Shown here: positions 7,102-12,255 of the stretch, in pieces
How the letters are laid out: every line of letters starts with the position of its first letter
Numbering within the stretch: the stretch's first letter is position 1
NCBI GenBank assembly: GCA_012837655.1
Contig: DUQT01000096.1
Span: 1-12,255, forward strand
DNA length: 12,255 nucleotides
Reading direction: 5' to 3'
Source of the DNA: Actinomyces sp.
GTDB lineage: Bacteria > Actinomycetota > Actinomycetes > Actinomycetales > Actinomycetaceae
The notes under the pieces: model-generated
Told to the model about the DNA's origin: nothing
The model's database searches: none
The model's input: only the letters and a program-made list of their open reading frames with translations
Position numbers and translations under genes: made by a program

Positions 7102-7722
7102 TCAGGACTCCTTGATGGCAATGGTTTCAACGCCATTGGCTAGTCCCTCAAAGGAATCAATAGCCTTTTCAAGAGTCTCGACGATGTCCTTCAGTTTGAT
7201 TACCATCAGCGGATCAAGACCGGCCTCGAACAACTGCGAGAGCGTGCGACGGTATGCCTGGTCGCCCTCGTTTTCTAGTCGGTTGATTTCGATCCAGTAA
7301 TCTTTCAAGCCGCCAAGCGTCTTCAGCCGCGGCATTGCGTCCGCCGTGAGGTCACAGCAACGCTGGATCACGTTCAGCTGTTCAGAAACGCCACCGGGCA
7401 GTGCGTCAACCTTGTAGAGGACGATGAGGTCACCGGCCTCATCCATGTAATCCATGCAGTCATCTAGACGATTCGCTAGATAGGTGATGTCGTCACGATC
7501 AAGCGGGGTGACGAAGGTTTGGTTGAGCTTTGAAGAGATCTCGTGTGTGACCTCATCGCAAAGCTGTTCGACTTCGTGTAGCTCGTCCCTTAGTTTGATG
7601 CGCCTTTCGTAGTCAGCGCCGTGAATTCTTGCTAGAAGTTCTGCTCCAGCAACTAGGTGATTTGCTTGTTCTTTGAGAAGTTCAAAGAAAGCATTGCCGG
7701 TGTCCGATCTTGAAAATCGCAC
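7102..7722 (-). CDS. DUF47 / PhoU-like partner protein of the PiT transporter
   Basis: 206 aa from the preferred start, soluble and mostly helical, with charged heptad-like stretches (ELHEVEQLCDEVTHEISSKL; DRDDITYLANRLDDCMDYMDEAGD). This pattern is typical of DUF47 (PF01865, related to PhoU). DUF47 genes are usually coupled to pit genes and are thought to regulate the permease; direct activity is not established. The reading frame is open back to 7758. I prefer the GTG at 7722-7720 because GGAG lies 7 nt upstream and the resulting N-terminus (MRFSRSDTGNAFFELL) matches how the family begins. The ATG six nt earlier (7728) has its GGAG only 1 nt away. It is the first gene of the DUF47-pit operon. 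Confidence 0.9.
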   Translation of the reverse strand: MRFSRSDTGNAFFELLKEQANHLVAGAELLARIHGADYERRIKLRDELHEVEQLCDEVTHEISSKLNQTFVTPLDRDDITYLANRLDDCMDYMDEAGDLIVLYKVDALPGGVSEQLNVIQRCCDLTADAMPRLKTLGGLKDYWIEINRLENEGDQAYRRTLSQLFEAGLDPLMVIKLKDIVETLEKAIDSFEGLANGVETIAIKES

Positions 7723-7884
7723 TTCCATACTCCATATAAACTTGATGGGCACATGCACTCAATAGATTAGTGTACTTTGGTAGTTCTTCCCACATTCGTA
7801 ATCTGCCATTAACGTTGCTGTCATCAGCGCTTTCATTGATGTGATGCACAAGAACGGCACAACTGGGCCTTTAGTCCCAACCTT

Positions 7885-7906
7885 AACCTGTCTAAGTTCA
7901 CAGGTT
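7885..7906. promoter_or_regulatory. Operator-like inverted repeat AACCTGT-N8-ACAGGTT
   Basis: Perfect 7-bp arms at 7885-7891 and 7900-7906 are separated by CTAAGTTC. The nested pair CAACCT (7879-7884) and AGGTTG (7902-7907) gives a second possible register. The arm AACCTGT followed by GA also appears at 8836-8844, beyond the 3' end of the Lrp gene. Binding by the neighbouring Lrp/AsnC protein is possible but not shown. Confidence 0.4.
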
Positions 7907-7946
7907 GAGATACTTTTGCGTTACTTTCGTTATTCTTTGCACAAAT

Positions 7947-7966
7947 GAGGGCGCAGCTGCGCCCTC
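7947..7966. repeat. 20-bp perfect palindrome
   Basis: GAGGGCGCAG is followed directly by its reverse complement CTGCGCCCTC, with no spacer. The + side is followed by GGAATC and the - side by ATTTGTG, so neither flank has a good T-run and an intrinsic terminator is unlikely. It could be a protein-binding site or a cruciform-forming sequence between the divergent genes. Confidence 0.6.
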
Positions 7967-8089
7967 GGAATCTATTAGAACGCTGTTTTGGCGCGAAATT
8001 TGTAAAGTGTCTAGTGGTTTACGTCATAGTGAACAATTTGTGTTGAATCTAGCGCTGGAAAAGTCATACCGTCCGGCTAAACTAATTGC

Positions 8090-8653
8090 ATGAGTGCTGG
8101 AAAATCAATGGACCTAGATTTTGAGCTTGATGAAACTTATTTGAAGATCCTTGACCACCTGCGTCGGGATTCACGCATGTCCGTCGCCGCGCTCGCGGAG
8201 GCGGTGGGAGTTTCGCGTTCGAATGCGTATTCGAGGCTGAACACGCTGATCGAATCTGGCGTAATTGAGCGCTTCACGGTTGACATCAACCCGCGGCTGG
8301 TGGGGAAGAAAGTGAGCGCTCTGGTTTTCGTGTCTTTGGACCAGAGCAAGTGGAAACAGTTCGGCATGCAGCTAAGCCAGCTGGAGCAGATGGACTACTA
8401 CGCCGTTACAACCGGTGAGTACGACGTCGTTCTGCGGTTGCGGGCGGACGATGTTCCCGGAATTCAGCATGCGGTTGTGGACGTGATTTCGCAGTGGTCG
8501 TGCGTGCGTGACACGGAAACCGTGTTTCTAATGCAGGAGCAGAGCAGCGATTACGATTTAGCGCCATTCCAAGTTGAGTCTGGAACTTTGGATCCGCTGG
8601 GGGTCTTGAACTTTAACTCGGCAGCGCAACGTTCGATCCGCGGAGACAAGTAG
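8090..8653 (+). CDS. Lrp/AsnC family transcriptional regulator
   Basis: 187 aa. The N-terminal winged helix-turn-helix is clear: LDETYLKILDHLRRDSRMS leads into the HTH at about 31-51 (SVAALAEAVGVSRSNAYSRLN). The RAM effector and oligomerisation domain spans about 75-150, with the effector-site landmark TGEYD (108-112). A tail of about 35 residues after the RAM domain is longer than usual and has no recognised motif. Such proteins are generally octameric or hexadecameric regulators responding to amino acids; the ligand and targets here are unknown. The ATG at 8090 has no Shine-Dalgarno sequence and would fit a leaderless mRNA. The in-frame ATG at 8108 has GGAAAA just upstream and is a credible alternative start. 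It is divergent from DUF47-pit. Confidence 0.9.
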   Translation: MSAGKSMDLDFELDETYLKILDHLRRDSRMSVAALAEAVGVSRSNAYSRLNTLIESGVIERFTVDINPRLVGKKVSALVFVSLDQSKWKQFGMQLSQLEQMDYYAVTTGEYDVVLRLRADDVPGIQHAVVDVISQWSCVRDTETVFLMQEQSSDYDLAPFQVESGTLDPLGVLNFNSAAQRSIRGDK

Positions 8654-8672
8654 CGGTTTTGCTAGTCCGCGG
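8638..8672 (+). repeat. Hairpin spanning the Lrp gene stop codon
   Basis: CCGCGGA (8638-8644) pairs with TCCGCGG (8666-8672), and inside it TAGC (8651-8654) pairs with GCTA (8661-8664) around GGTTTT. The stop codon TAG is at 8651-8653, inside the structure. There is no T-run afterwards. It may be a 3'-end stabilising hairpin or a terminator without a U-tail. Confidence 0.45.
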
Positions 8673-8709
8673 GCGGCGATCCTACGTGTCCCGCTTTGAG
8701 CATAGAAAA

Positions 8710-8796
8710 GGACATCGGACCAAAAAGCGCCAGTCGGCGCGAAGGCCGCTCGTAGCGGCTTATGGTGGAGCCCGGGGCTTAGTCGGTCCGATGTCC
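8710..8796. other. 87-nt multi-branched inverted-repeat element, possible structured RNA
   Basis: A perfect 12-bp outer stem (GGACATCGGACC at 8710-8721 with GGTCCGATGTCC at 8785-8796) encloses three small hairpins. These are GCGCC/GGCGC (8727-8740), GCCGCT/AGCGGC with loop CGT (8745-8759), and AGCC/GGCT (8769-8779). The predicted form is a four-way junction. It is not a tRNA: the outer stem is too long and there is no T-loop sequence. It also lacks the conserved tetraloop region of SRP RNA. On the - strand the first hairpin is followed by TTTTT and the outer stem by TTTT, so it could terminate antisense transcription. The strand of action is unknown. Confidence 0.55.
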
Positions 8797-8838
8797 ACTT
8801 ACAGTCTAGACCACACACCGGGTTTGTGCAGTTCAAAC

Positions 8839-8860
8839 CTGTGACACTGCATGGTCACAG
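8839..8860. promoter_or_regulatory. Inverted repeat CTGTGAC-N8-GTCACAG
   Basis: Perfect 7-bp arms at 8839-8845 and 8854-8860 are separated by ACTGCATG. The half-sites resemble those of CRP/GlxR proteins (TGTGA/TCACA), but the spacing between TGTGA and TCACA is 10 nt instead of 6, so a normal CRP-type site is unlikely. It lies about 30 nt upstream of the promoter candidate at 8887-8914 and may be an operator for the membrane-protein gene. Confidence 0.4.
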
Positions 8861-8886
8861 TTCAGTAACCGGTCATTCGCTTTGTG

Positions 8887-8914
8887 TTGAGGCTCCGATT
8901 GGTGGATGGATAAC
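8887..8914 (+). promoter_or_regulatory. Sigma-70-like promoter candidate for the membrane protein gene
   Basis: TTGAGG (8887-8892) and GATAAC (8909-8914) are 16 nt apart, each matching consensus at 4 of 6 positions. The predicted start is near 8921, about 26 nt before the GTG at 8947. This is a motif match by eye. Confidence 0.4.
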
Positions 8915-8946
8915 CTTCGTCGCCAAATTTATGGGACGATCAGGAT

Positions 8947-9993
8947 GTGAGTGACAACCAAAACCAGGACAAGAACGGCCCGTCTAGGCGATCTGAATCG
9001 AGCAATAACGCGTCGCGCATTTCTTCCCATTCGGCAACGCCGGGTGTGAGTCGACCCAACAATCCTGGGCAGGCTGGTGAGCCAGCATTCACTCAATCGC
9101 GGCTGTCGCGAAATCTCCGCAAGCAGCGAGACGCTCACAAGGCTGAGCCGCACAAACGTAGCGAACGGTGGGGGAGGATCCTCTCCGTTCCACTCAAGTA
9201 CCTCTCAGCATCCACAACGATGTTGCTGTCACTTTTCATGGCACTTGGTTACCTGCTTACAGGTCAGCGCGATTTCGTAACCGTCTCTGTTGTCTTTGCG
9301 ATTCTCATCATGGCGAACGGGTGGAACGGGCTTGTTCGAAGTCCCGCGAAATACCCATCCGCGATCACAACGCTGGTAGTGGGTTTACTCGCGGTAATAG
9401 CTGTGCGTCTAACTGGAGATTTTGCGTGGGCAACTATTGTGCTCGGCTTTACGGTGGCGATCGCCGCGATCGCTGAAATGATGAGGCCCCTTCCGCGCGA
9501 AAACCTGGTTCGATCTCTGTCCTCTTCCGTCTTTGCAGGTTTCGTTGCCATCATCGGCTCGGCATGGATAGTGCTAGCAAATTCCGTGCTGTGGGCCGGA
9601 ATCATGACTGGAGCCGCAGTAGTTGTCACGTTTGCCGTAATCGGAAACCAGATCGGCGAATCCGCCAAGGCGAACTCAATCTGGGCGCTTATTTTCGGCG
9701 CGGTCAGCGGACTTGGATTAGGTGGAGTCGCAGTTCAGGTCGGAGAAGGCTCACGCATCCTGCGCCTGGCCTTCCCAACCCTGTTGGGAACAATCCCACC
9801 CACAGTTTCAGTGCTCGTTCTTTCCACAATCATGGGCCTGGCGATCGGGCTCATTATTGCGCTAGTTGACATCTTGTTTGGCGAACATACGCGCAGAGTT
9901 TCCGAGGCCGGGGCTTTCGCACGCGGCGCGGTGAAGTTCATGCTCGTGGTCATGCCAATCTACGTAATTGTTCGTGTGGGTGCGCTCGGCTAG
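8947..9993 (+). CDS. Polytopic membrane protein of unknown function
   Basis: 348 aa, family not recognised. The first 80 residues are polar, rich in Ser, Asn, Arg and Lys and probably disordered and cytoplasmic. From about residue 84 there are roughly nine hydrophobic segments (near 85-106, 109-130, 138-154, 158-178, 194-213, 214-234, 244-265, 280-313 and 327-347). The loops are short and I see no enzymatic motif, so a transporter or a structural membrane role cannot be separated. The GTG at 8947 is the only start downstream of an in-frame stop at 8911. AGGA sits only 1 nt before it, too close for normal use, while GGGAC (about 8933-8937) is better spaced. It is followed after 85 nt by the nitrobindin-like gene, with two small hairpins between. 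Confidence 0.8.
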   Translation: MSDNQNQDKNGPSRRSESSNNASRISSHSATPGVSRPNNPGQAGEPAFTQSRLSRNLRKQRDAHKAEPHKRSERWGRILSVPLKYLSASTTMLLSLFMALGYLLTGQRDFVTVSVVFAILIMANGWNGLVRSPAKYPSAITTLVVGLLAVIAVRLTGDFAWATIVLGFTVAIAAIAEMMRPLPRENLVRSLSSSVFAGFVAIIGSAWIVLANSVLWAGIMTGAAVVVTFAVIGNQIGESAKANSIWALIFGAVSGLGLGGVAVQVGEGSRILRLAFPTLLGTIPPTVSVLVLSTIMGLAIGLIIALVDILFGEHTRRVSEAGAFARGAVKFMLVVMPIYVIVRVGALG

Positions 9994-10036
9994 CCTGCCA
10001 GGCTAGAAAATGGCGGTAATTGCGGGCTTCCCCGCA
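9990..10036 (+). terminator. Two small hairpins after the membrane protein gene
   Basis: CTAGCCT (9990-9996) pairs with AGGCTAG (10000-10006) over a 3-nt loop and includes the stop codon. TGCGGG (10021-10026) pairs with CCCGCA (10031-10036) around CTTC. Neither is followed by a T-run. They could cause partial termination or protect the 3' end; calling them a terminator is inference. Confidence 0.3.
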
Positions 10037-10078
10037 TGCCTGCAGATAAATGTCCCCGGGTGCTTTTAGCCTGGAGGC

Positions 10079-10663
10079 ATGATTGTAATTCCTGAGAATC
10101 TTCCGCAGCAGGTAGCTCCCCTGACTTGGCTTCTTGGATCTTGGCGTGGCTGGGGCACGGCCACAGGCGATGACGGCGATGTTTTGATCGCTCTTGCCTT
10201 TGATGCTCAGGTCGTGGGGAACCAGGTGCGCACCCGGATCACGGTTTACGACACGGATTCGGTGGTGGAACTCGATGCTCACACCGGCGCGCTGGACGGT
10301 GCCGACATGCTGAAAAAGTCGGGTTTTAGGTGGGAGGAAACCGCGTACTGGGCGGTTGTCCCCGACCCTGAGGATGAGCAGGAGAAATACCTGCAGGTCA
10401 CGTCCGCAACTACCCGCGGCGTTGCGCACCTGTGGGTTGGGAAAGTGCAGGGCCCGCGGATTCGCCTGCTGGTAGACACACTGGCTCGCACGGAGGATGC
10501 CCTCGCGGTGTCGAAGGGTGACCGGATGCTGGGTTTGGTGAATTCCGATATCTTCTTTACAGAGACTCTGACGACAGCGGCCGGCGATTTCACTACATCG
10601 GGGCGTGTTGCACGCGTTGTAGATCCTCAGCCGATTGAGACTTTTGCGAAGGAAGATGACTAA
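10079..10663 (+). CDS. FABP / nitrobindin-like beta-barrel protein (THAP4-type)
   Basis: 194 aa, soluble. The hallmark GxWxGxG motif is present near the N-terminus (GSWRGWG, 20-26), within PLTWLLGSWRGWGT. The remainder alternates short polar and hydrophobic strands, as expected of a ten-strand lipocalin-like barrel. Heme-binding family members use a histidine near the C-terminus as axial ligand. The corresponding region here (TLTTAAGDFTTSGRVARV) has no histidine, so heme binding and peroxynitrite isomerase activity are doubtful. The ATG at 10079 gives the usual short N-terminus, but GGAGG is only 1 nt upstream. Its stop overlaps the ygfZ start by one base (TAATG). The pairing of this family with YgfZ is a common actinobacterial arrangement. 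Confidence 0.8.
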   Translation: MIVIPENLPQQVAPLTWLLGSWRGWGTATGDDGDVLIALAFDAQVVGNQVRTRITVYDTDSVVELDAHTGALDGADMLKKSGFRWEETAYWAVVPDPEDEQEKYLQVTSATTRGVAHLWVGKVQGPRIRLLVDTLARTEDALAVSKGDRMLGLVNSDIFFTETLTTAAGDFTTSGRVARVVDPQPIETFAKEDD

Positions 10664-11844
10664 TGCGATCGCCTCTTCTTGATTTGCCCGGAGCAGTGGA
10701 AGATTCATTAGACGAGGGCGTAGCCGGCCACTACGGTGACCTCTCCGGTGAGCAGTGGAACCTGGAAAAAGGCAGGGCATTCTCAGACCTGTCAGACAAA
10801 GGGATCGTGACCGTTTCCGGCCCGGATCGCCTGTCTTGGCTCACAACGATTTCATCGCAGATCGTGGATCCAATGACTCCGGCAGATTCGAAGGAACTCC
10901 TCCTACTTGACCCGAACGGTCGCATAAGTTTTGCAGCCGCAGTCCTTGACGACGGGGAAAAAACAACGCTGATTGTAGACGGCCCGCAGGCCGAACCGCT
11001 TGTGGACTTCTTGGAAAGAATGAAGTTCATGCTTCGTGTCGAAATCAAGAACGCAACCGAACAGGTCGCCGTAATTGGCGCTATAGTTCCGTCAAACCAG
11101 CCGGCAATAAACCATGCGCGCGAAGAAGTAACCGACTATCCGGGATATCTGGTCAGTTGGGTCGATCCGTGGCCAGGAATTGTCGAGGGCGGAGCCAGCT
11201 ACACCCCACCAGAGTTTGAGCACCCGGCTGCGTCGCGCACCCGAGTGCTACACCTAGTTGAACGCGACCAACTGGAGGAGTTCTCGGAAGCCTGGGCAGA
11301 TGATGGAGGCACCTGGGCGGGCCGAAACGCATGGGAAGCCCTGCGCATCGAAGATTTGCGGCCCCGCTTCCAGCGCGAAGTTGATGAAAAGACTGTGCCA
11401 CACGAGCTTGACTGGCTCCGCACGGCAGTCCACCTTCACAAGGGGTGCTACTCCGGACAGGAATCCGTGGCCCGCATTGTGAATATGGGTAAGCCGCCAC
11501 GGCGACTGGTCCTACTACAACTGGACGGATCTGAATCCAGAACGGTAGACGTTGGTGCTGAAGTTCAAGCCAAGGGCCGCAAGGTTGGCCAGGTGACTTC
11601 GGTAGCTCGGCATGCAGACTGGGGGCCAATGGCACTCGCGGTGATCCGACGTGGCGTCGCACTGGATGTGCAACTAGACGTCGAAACTGACGAGGGTCCG
11701 ATCGCGGCCGCTCAGGAAGTCATCGTGGATCCGGCCGGAAAATCCTCTGAATCCCCGAAGAATCGCCCCGGCGCTGAACTGCGCGGAATGCGACGCGGCG
11801 TGGAAGGGCATCCTCCCATAGGCGGAATGGGAATGAAGGCATAG
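10663..11844 (+). CDS. ygfZ: YgfZ/GcvT-domain folate-binding protein for Fe-S cluster enzymes
   Basis: 393 aa, cytoplasmic. It belongs to the YgfZ family, related to the glycine-cleavage T-protein fold, which uses tetrahydrofolate to help maintain or repair certain Fe-S enzymes. The diagnostic motif K-G-C-Y-x-G-Q-E is at 260-267 (KGCYSGQE), including the key C262. An N-terminal GcvT-like domain covers roughly 25-270. A beta-barrel C-terminal domain (about 280-360) contains KPPRRLVLLQLDG. The last 30 or so residues form a Gly/Met/Arg-rich tail (RGMRRG, GGMGMKA) beyond the usual domain end. It starts at the ATG overlapping the stop of the preceding gene, with AAGGAAG upstream, so translation is coupled. 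Confidence 0.93.
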   Translation: MRSPLLDLPGAVEDSLDEGVAGHYGDLSGEQWNLEKGRAFSDLSDKGIVTVSGPDRLSWLTTISSQIVDPMTPADSKELLLLDPNGRISFAAAVLDDGEKTTLIVDGPQAEPLVDFLERMKFMLRVEIKNATEQVAVIGAIVPSNQPAINHAREEVTDYPGYLVSWVDPWPGIVEGGASYTPPEFEHPAASRTRVLHLVERDQLEEFSEAWADDGGTWAGRNAWEALRIEDLRPRFQREVDEKTVPHELDWLRTAVHLHKGCYSGQESVARIVNMGKPPRRLVLLQLDGSESRTVDVGAEVQAKGRKVGQVTSVARHADWGPMALAVIRRGVALDVQLDVETDEGPIAAAQEVIVDPAGKSSESPKNRPGAELRGMRRGVEGHPPIGGMGMKA

Positions 11845-11921
11845 TCCTTTCATAGTCAGATTGCGTGGGAGAGGTCTGTATCGAGTTTGCGTGAAGAGCT
11901 TGTCAGCGCGTTCAGATAACC

Positions 11922-11984
11922 AAGTACCTCTGGTCGCGTTCGGGAATTGGAAGTACCTTTGGCCGCGTTGGGGAATTGGAAGTA
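11922..11984. repeat. 29-bp tandem repeat, about 2.2 copies, in the dtd leader
   Basis: Unit 1 (11922-11950) and unit 2 (11951-11979) match at 26 of 29 positions, differing only at C/T, T/C and C/G. A third partial copy (AAGTA) runs into the dtd start region. Each unit begins AAGTACCT, continues with a CGCGTT core and ends GGGAATTGG. The junction GGAAG, which serves as the dtd ribosome-binding site at 11978-11982, also occurs at 11949-11953. Confidence 0.85.
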
Positions 11985-11987
11985 GAC

Positions 11988-12255
11988 ATGAAGGCTGTAA
12001 TCCAAAAAGTTGACGGCGCATCCGTTTCAGTGGATGGAGAAACTGTTGGCGCTATTGAAGGGCAGGGGCTCTGCGTACTCGTTGGTGTGACTCACGATGA
12101 CGGACCCAAGCAGGTCGAGACGATAGCGCGCAAGATCGCCACGCTGCGGATCTTGGATGATGAAAAATCCGCAACTGACCTGGACGCGCCCGTCCTCGTG
12201 ATTTCACAGTTCACCCTCTACGGTGATGCTCGCAAGGGGCGCCGCCCCACCTGGA
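11988..12255 (+). CDS. dtd: D-aminoacyl-tRNA deacylase (5' part, cut by the window end)
   Basis: 89 codons are visible and the 3' end lies outside the window. DTD hydrolyses D-amino acids from mischarged tRNA, preventing their use in translation. The N-terminus MKAVIQKVDGASVSVDGETVG is characteristic. The core motif SQFTLYGDARKGRRPTW contains the active-site SQxTL element. The loop before it (DDEKSATDLDAPVLVI) is of the shorter actinobacterial type, lacking the NLS-VQDVGGE stretch of proteobacterial proteins. The second active-site element, the C-terminal GPxP motif, would be beyond position 12255 and cannot be checked. ATG at 11988 is preceded by GGAAG (11978-11982), supplied by the end of the 29-bp repeat. 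It is 143 nt after ygfZ with no obvious terminator between. Confidence 0.93.
   Translation, partial: MKAVIQKVDGASVSVDGETVGAIEGQGLCVLVGVTHDDGPKQVETIARKIATLRILDDEKSATDLDAPVLVISQFTLYGDARKGRRPTW

Larger units (their letters stand above)
7723..8089. other. 367-nt divergent intergenic region with several dyads
   Basis: This region lies between the divergent DUF47-pit operon and the Lrp gene, and no convincing coding region is seen. Going right, it holds a TACACT hexamer on the - strand (7774-7769) that could be a weak -10 for DUF47. Next come an AACCTGT/ACAGGTT dyad (7885-7906), a 20-bp perfect palindrome (7947-7966) and a GTTTAC/GTGAAC dyad (8017-8034). TAAACT at 8078-8083 could be a -10 giving a nearly leaderless Lrp transcript. 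None of the hexamers has a good partner. Confidence 0.45.

Noticed and set aside
7102..7758. Longer DUF47 protein starting at the GTG at 7758
   Set aside because: The extra 12 residues (MHVPIKFIWSME) do not resemble the family N-terminus and no ribosome-binding site precedes that GTG, whereas the GTG at 7722 has GGAG at 7 nt.
8017..8034. PHO box upstream of the Lrp gene (GTTTAC-N6-GTGAAC)
   Set aside because: The half-sites are inverted rather than 11-nt direct repeats, and single GTTCAC words occur several times by chance in coding DNA of this window.
7905..8093. Open frame of 62 codons in the divergent intergenic region
   Set aside because: It runs through the 20-bp palindrome, has no ribosome-binding site or recognisable motif, and looks like chance.
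8710..8796. tRNA or SRP RNA
   Set aside because: The length suits a long tRNA, but the outer stem is 12 bp, no GGTTCGA-type T-loop or anticodon arm fits, and the conserved SRP tetraloop region is absent.
9264..9668. Long - strand open frame inside the membrane protein gene
   Set aside because: It is an antisense shadow of a clear membrane-protein frame, with no start signal or domain.
11922..11984. CRISPR array
   Set aside because: The 29-bp unit length is suggestive, but units are directly adjacent without spacers and no cas gene is present.

Overview
The window looks like chromosomal DNA of a mid-G+C actinobacterium (class Actinomycetia; an Actinomycetaceae-type genus is a guess). The reasons are a MutT1-type Nudix plus histidine-phosphatase fusion, frequent GTG starts, a lipoprotein with a Septum_form-like domain, the FABP/nitrobindin-like plus YgfZ pair, and a DTD of the actinobacterial sequence type. 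It reads as core genome: I see no transposase, integrase, phage gene, tRNA, rRNA or CRISPR array.

Layout. 1-199 is the tail of an upstream intergenic region with a terminator-like hairpin. 200-1237 (+) is mutT1. 1238-1391 is a regulatory region with an 11-nt-phased, PHO-box-like array. 1392-5194 (+) is a tightly packed pstSCAB operon, closed by a strong hairpin terminator (5270-5305) that should also stop the converging gene. 5418-5879 (-) is a small lipoprotein gene. 6046-7722 (-) is a coupled pair: a DUF47/PhoU-like protein followed by a PiT-family phosphate permease. 7723-8089 is a 367-nt divergent intergenic region with several dyads. 8090-8653 (+) is an Lrp/AsnC regulator. 8654-8946 is rich in inverted repeats, including an 87-nt multi-branched element. 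8947-9993 (+) is an unrecognised polytopic membrane protein. 10079-10663 and 10663-11844 (+) are a nitrobindin-like protein overlapping YgfZ. 11988 to the window end (+) is the 5' part of dtd, directly preceded by a 29-bp tandem repeat.

How the genes work together. About half the window concerns inorganic phosphate. PstSCAB is the high-affinity ATP-driven importer, probably induced on phosphate limitation through the array at 1249-1314. PiT with its DUF47 partner is the low-affinity importer, on a convergent transcript. No phoU follows pstB and no phosphate two-component system is present, so signalling parts must be elsewhere. The right-hand side is housekeeping: oxidised-nucleotide sanitation (mutT1), Fe-S enzyme maintenance (ygfZ), and D-aminoacyl-tRNA proofreading (dtd).

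I found no convincing new multi-gene system. The least explained signals are non-coding: the branched element at 8710-8796, the dtd leader repeat, the hairpin cluster at 5902-6042, and dyads flanking the Lrp gene.
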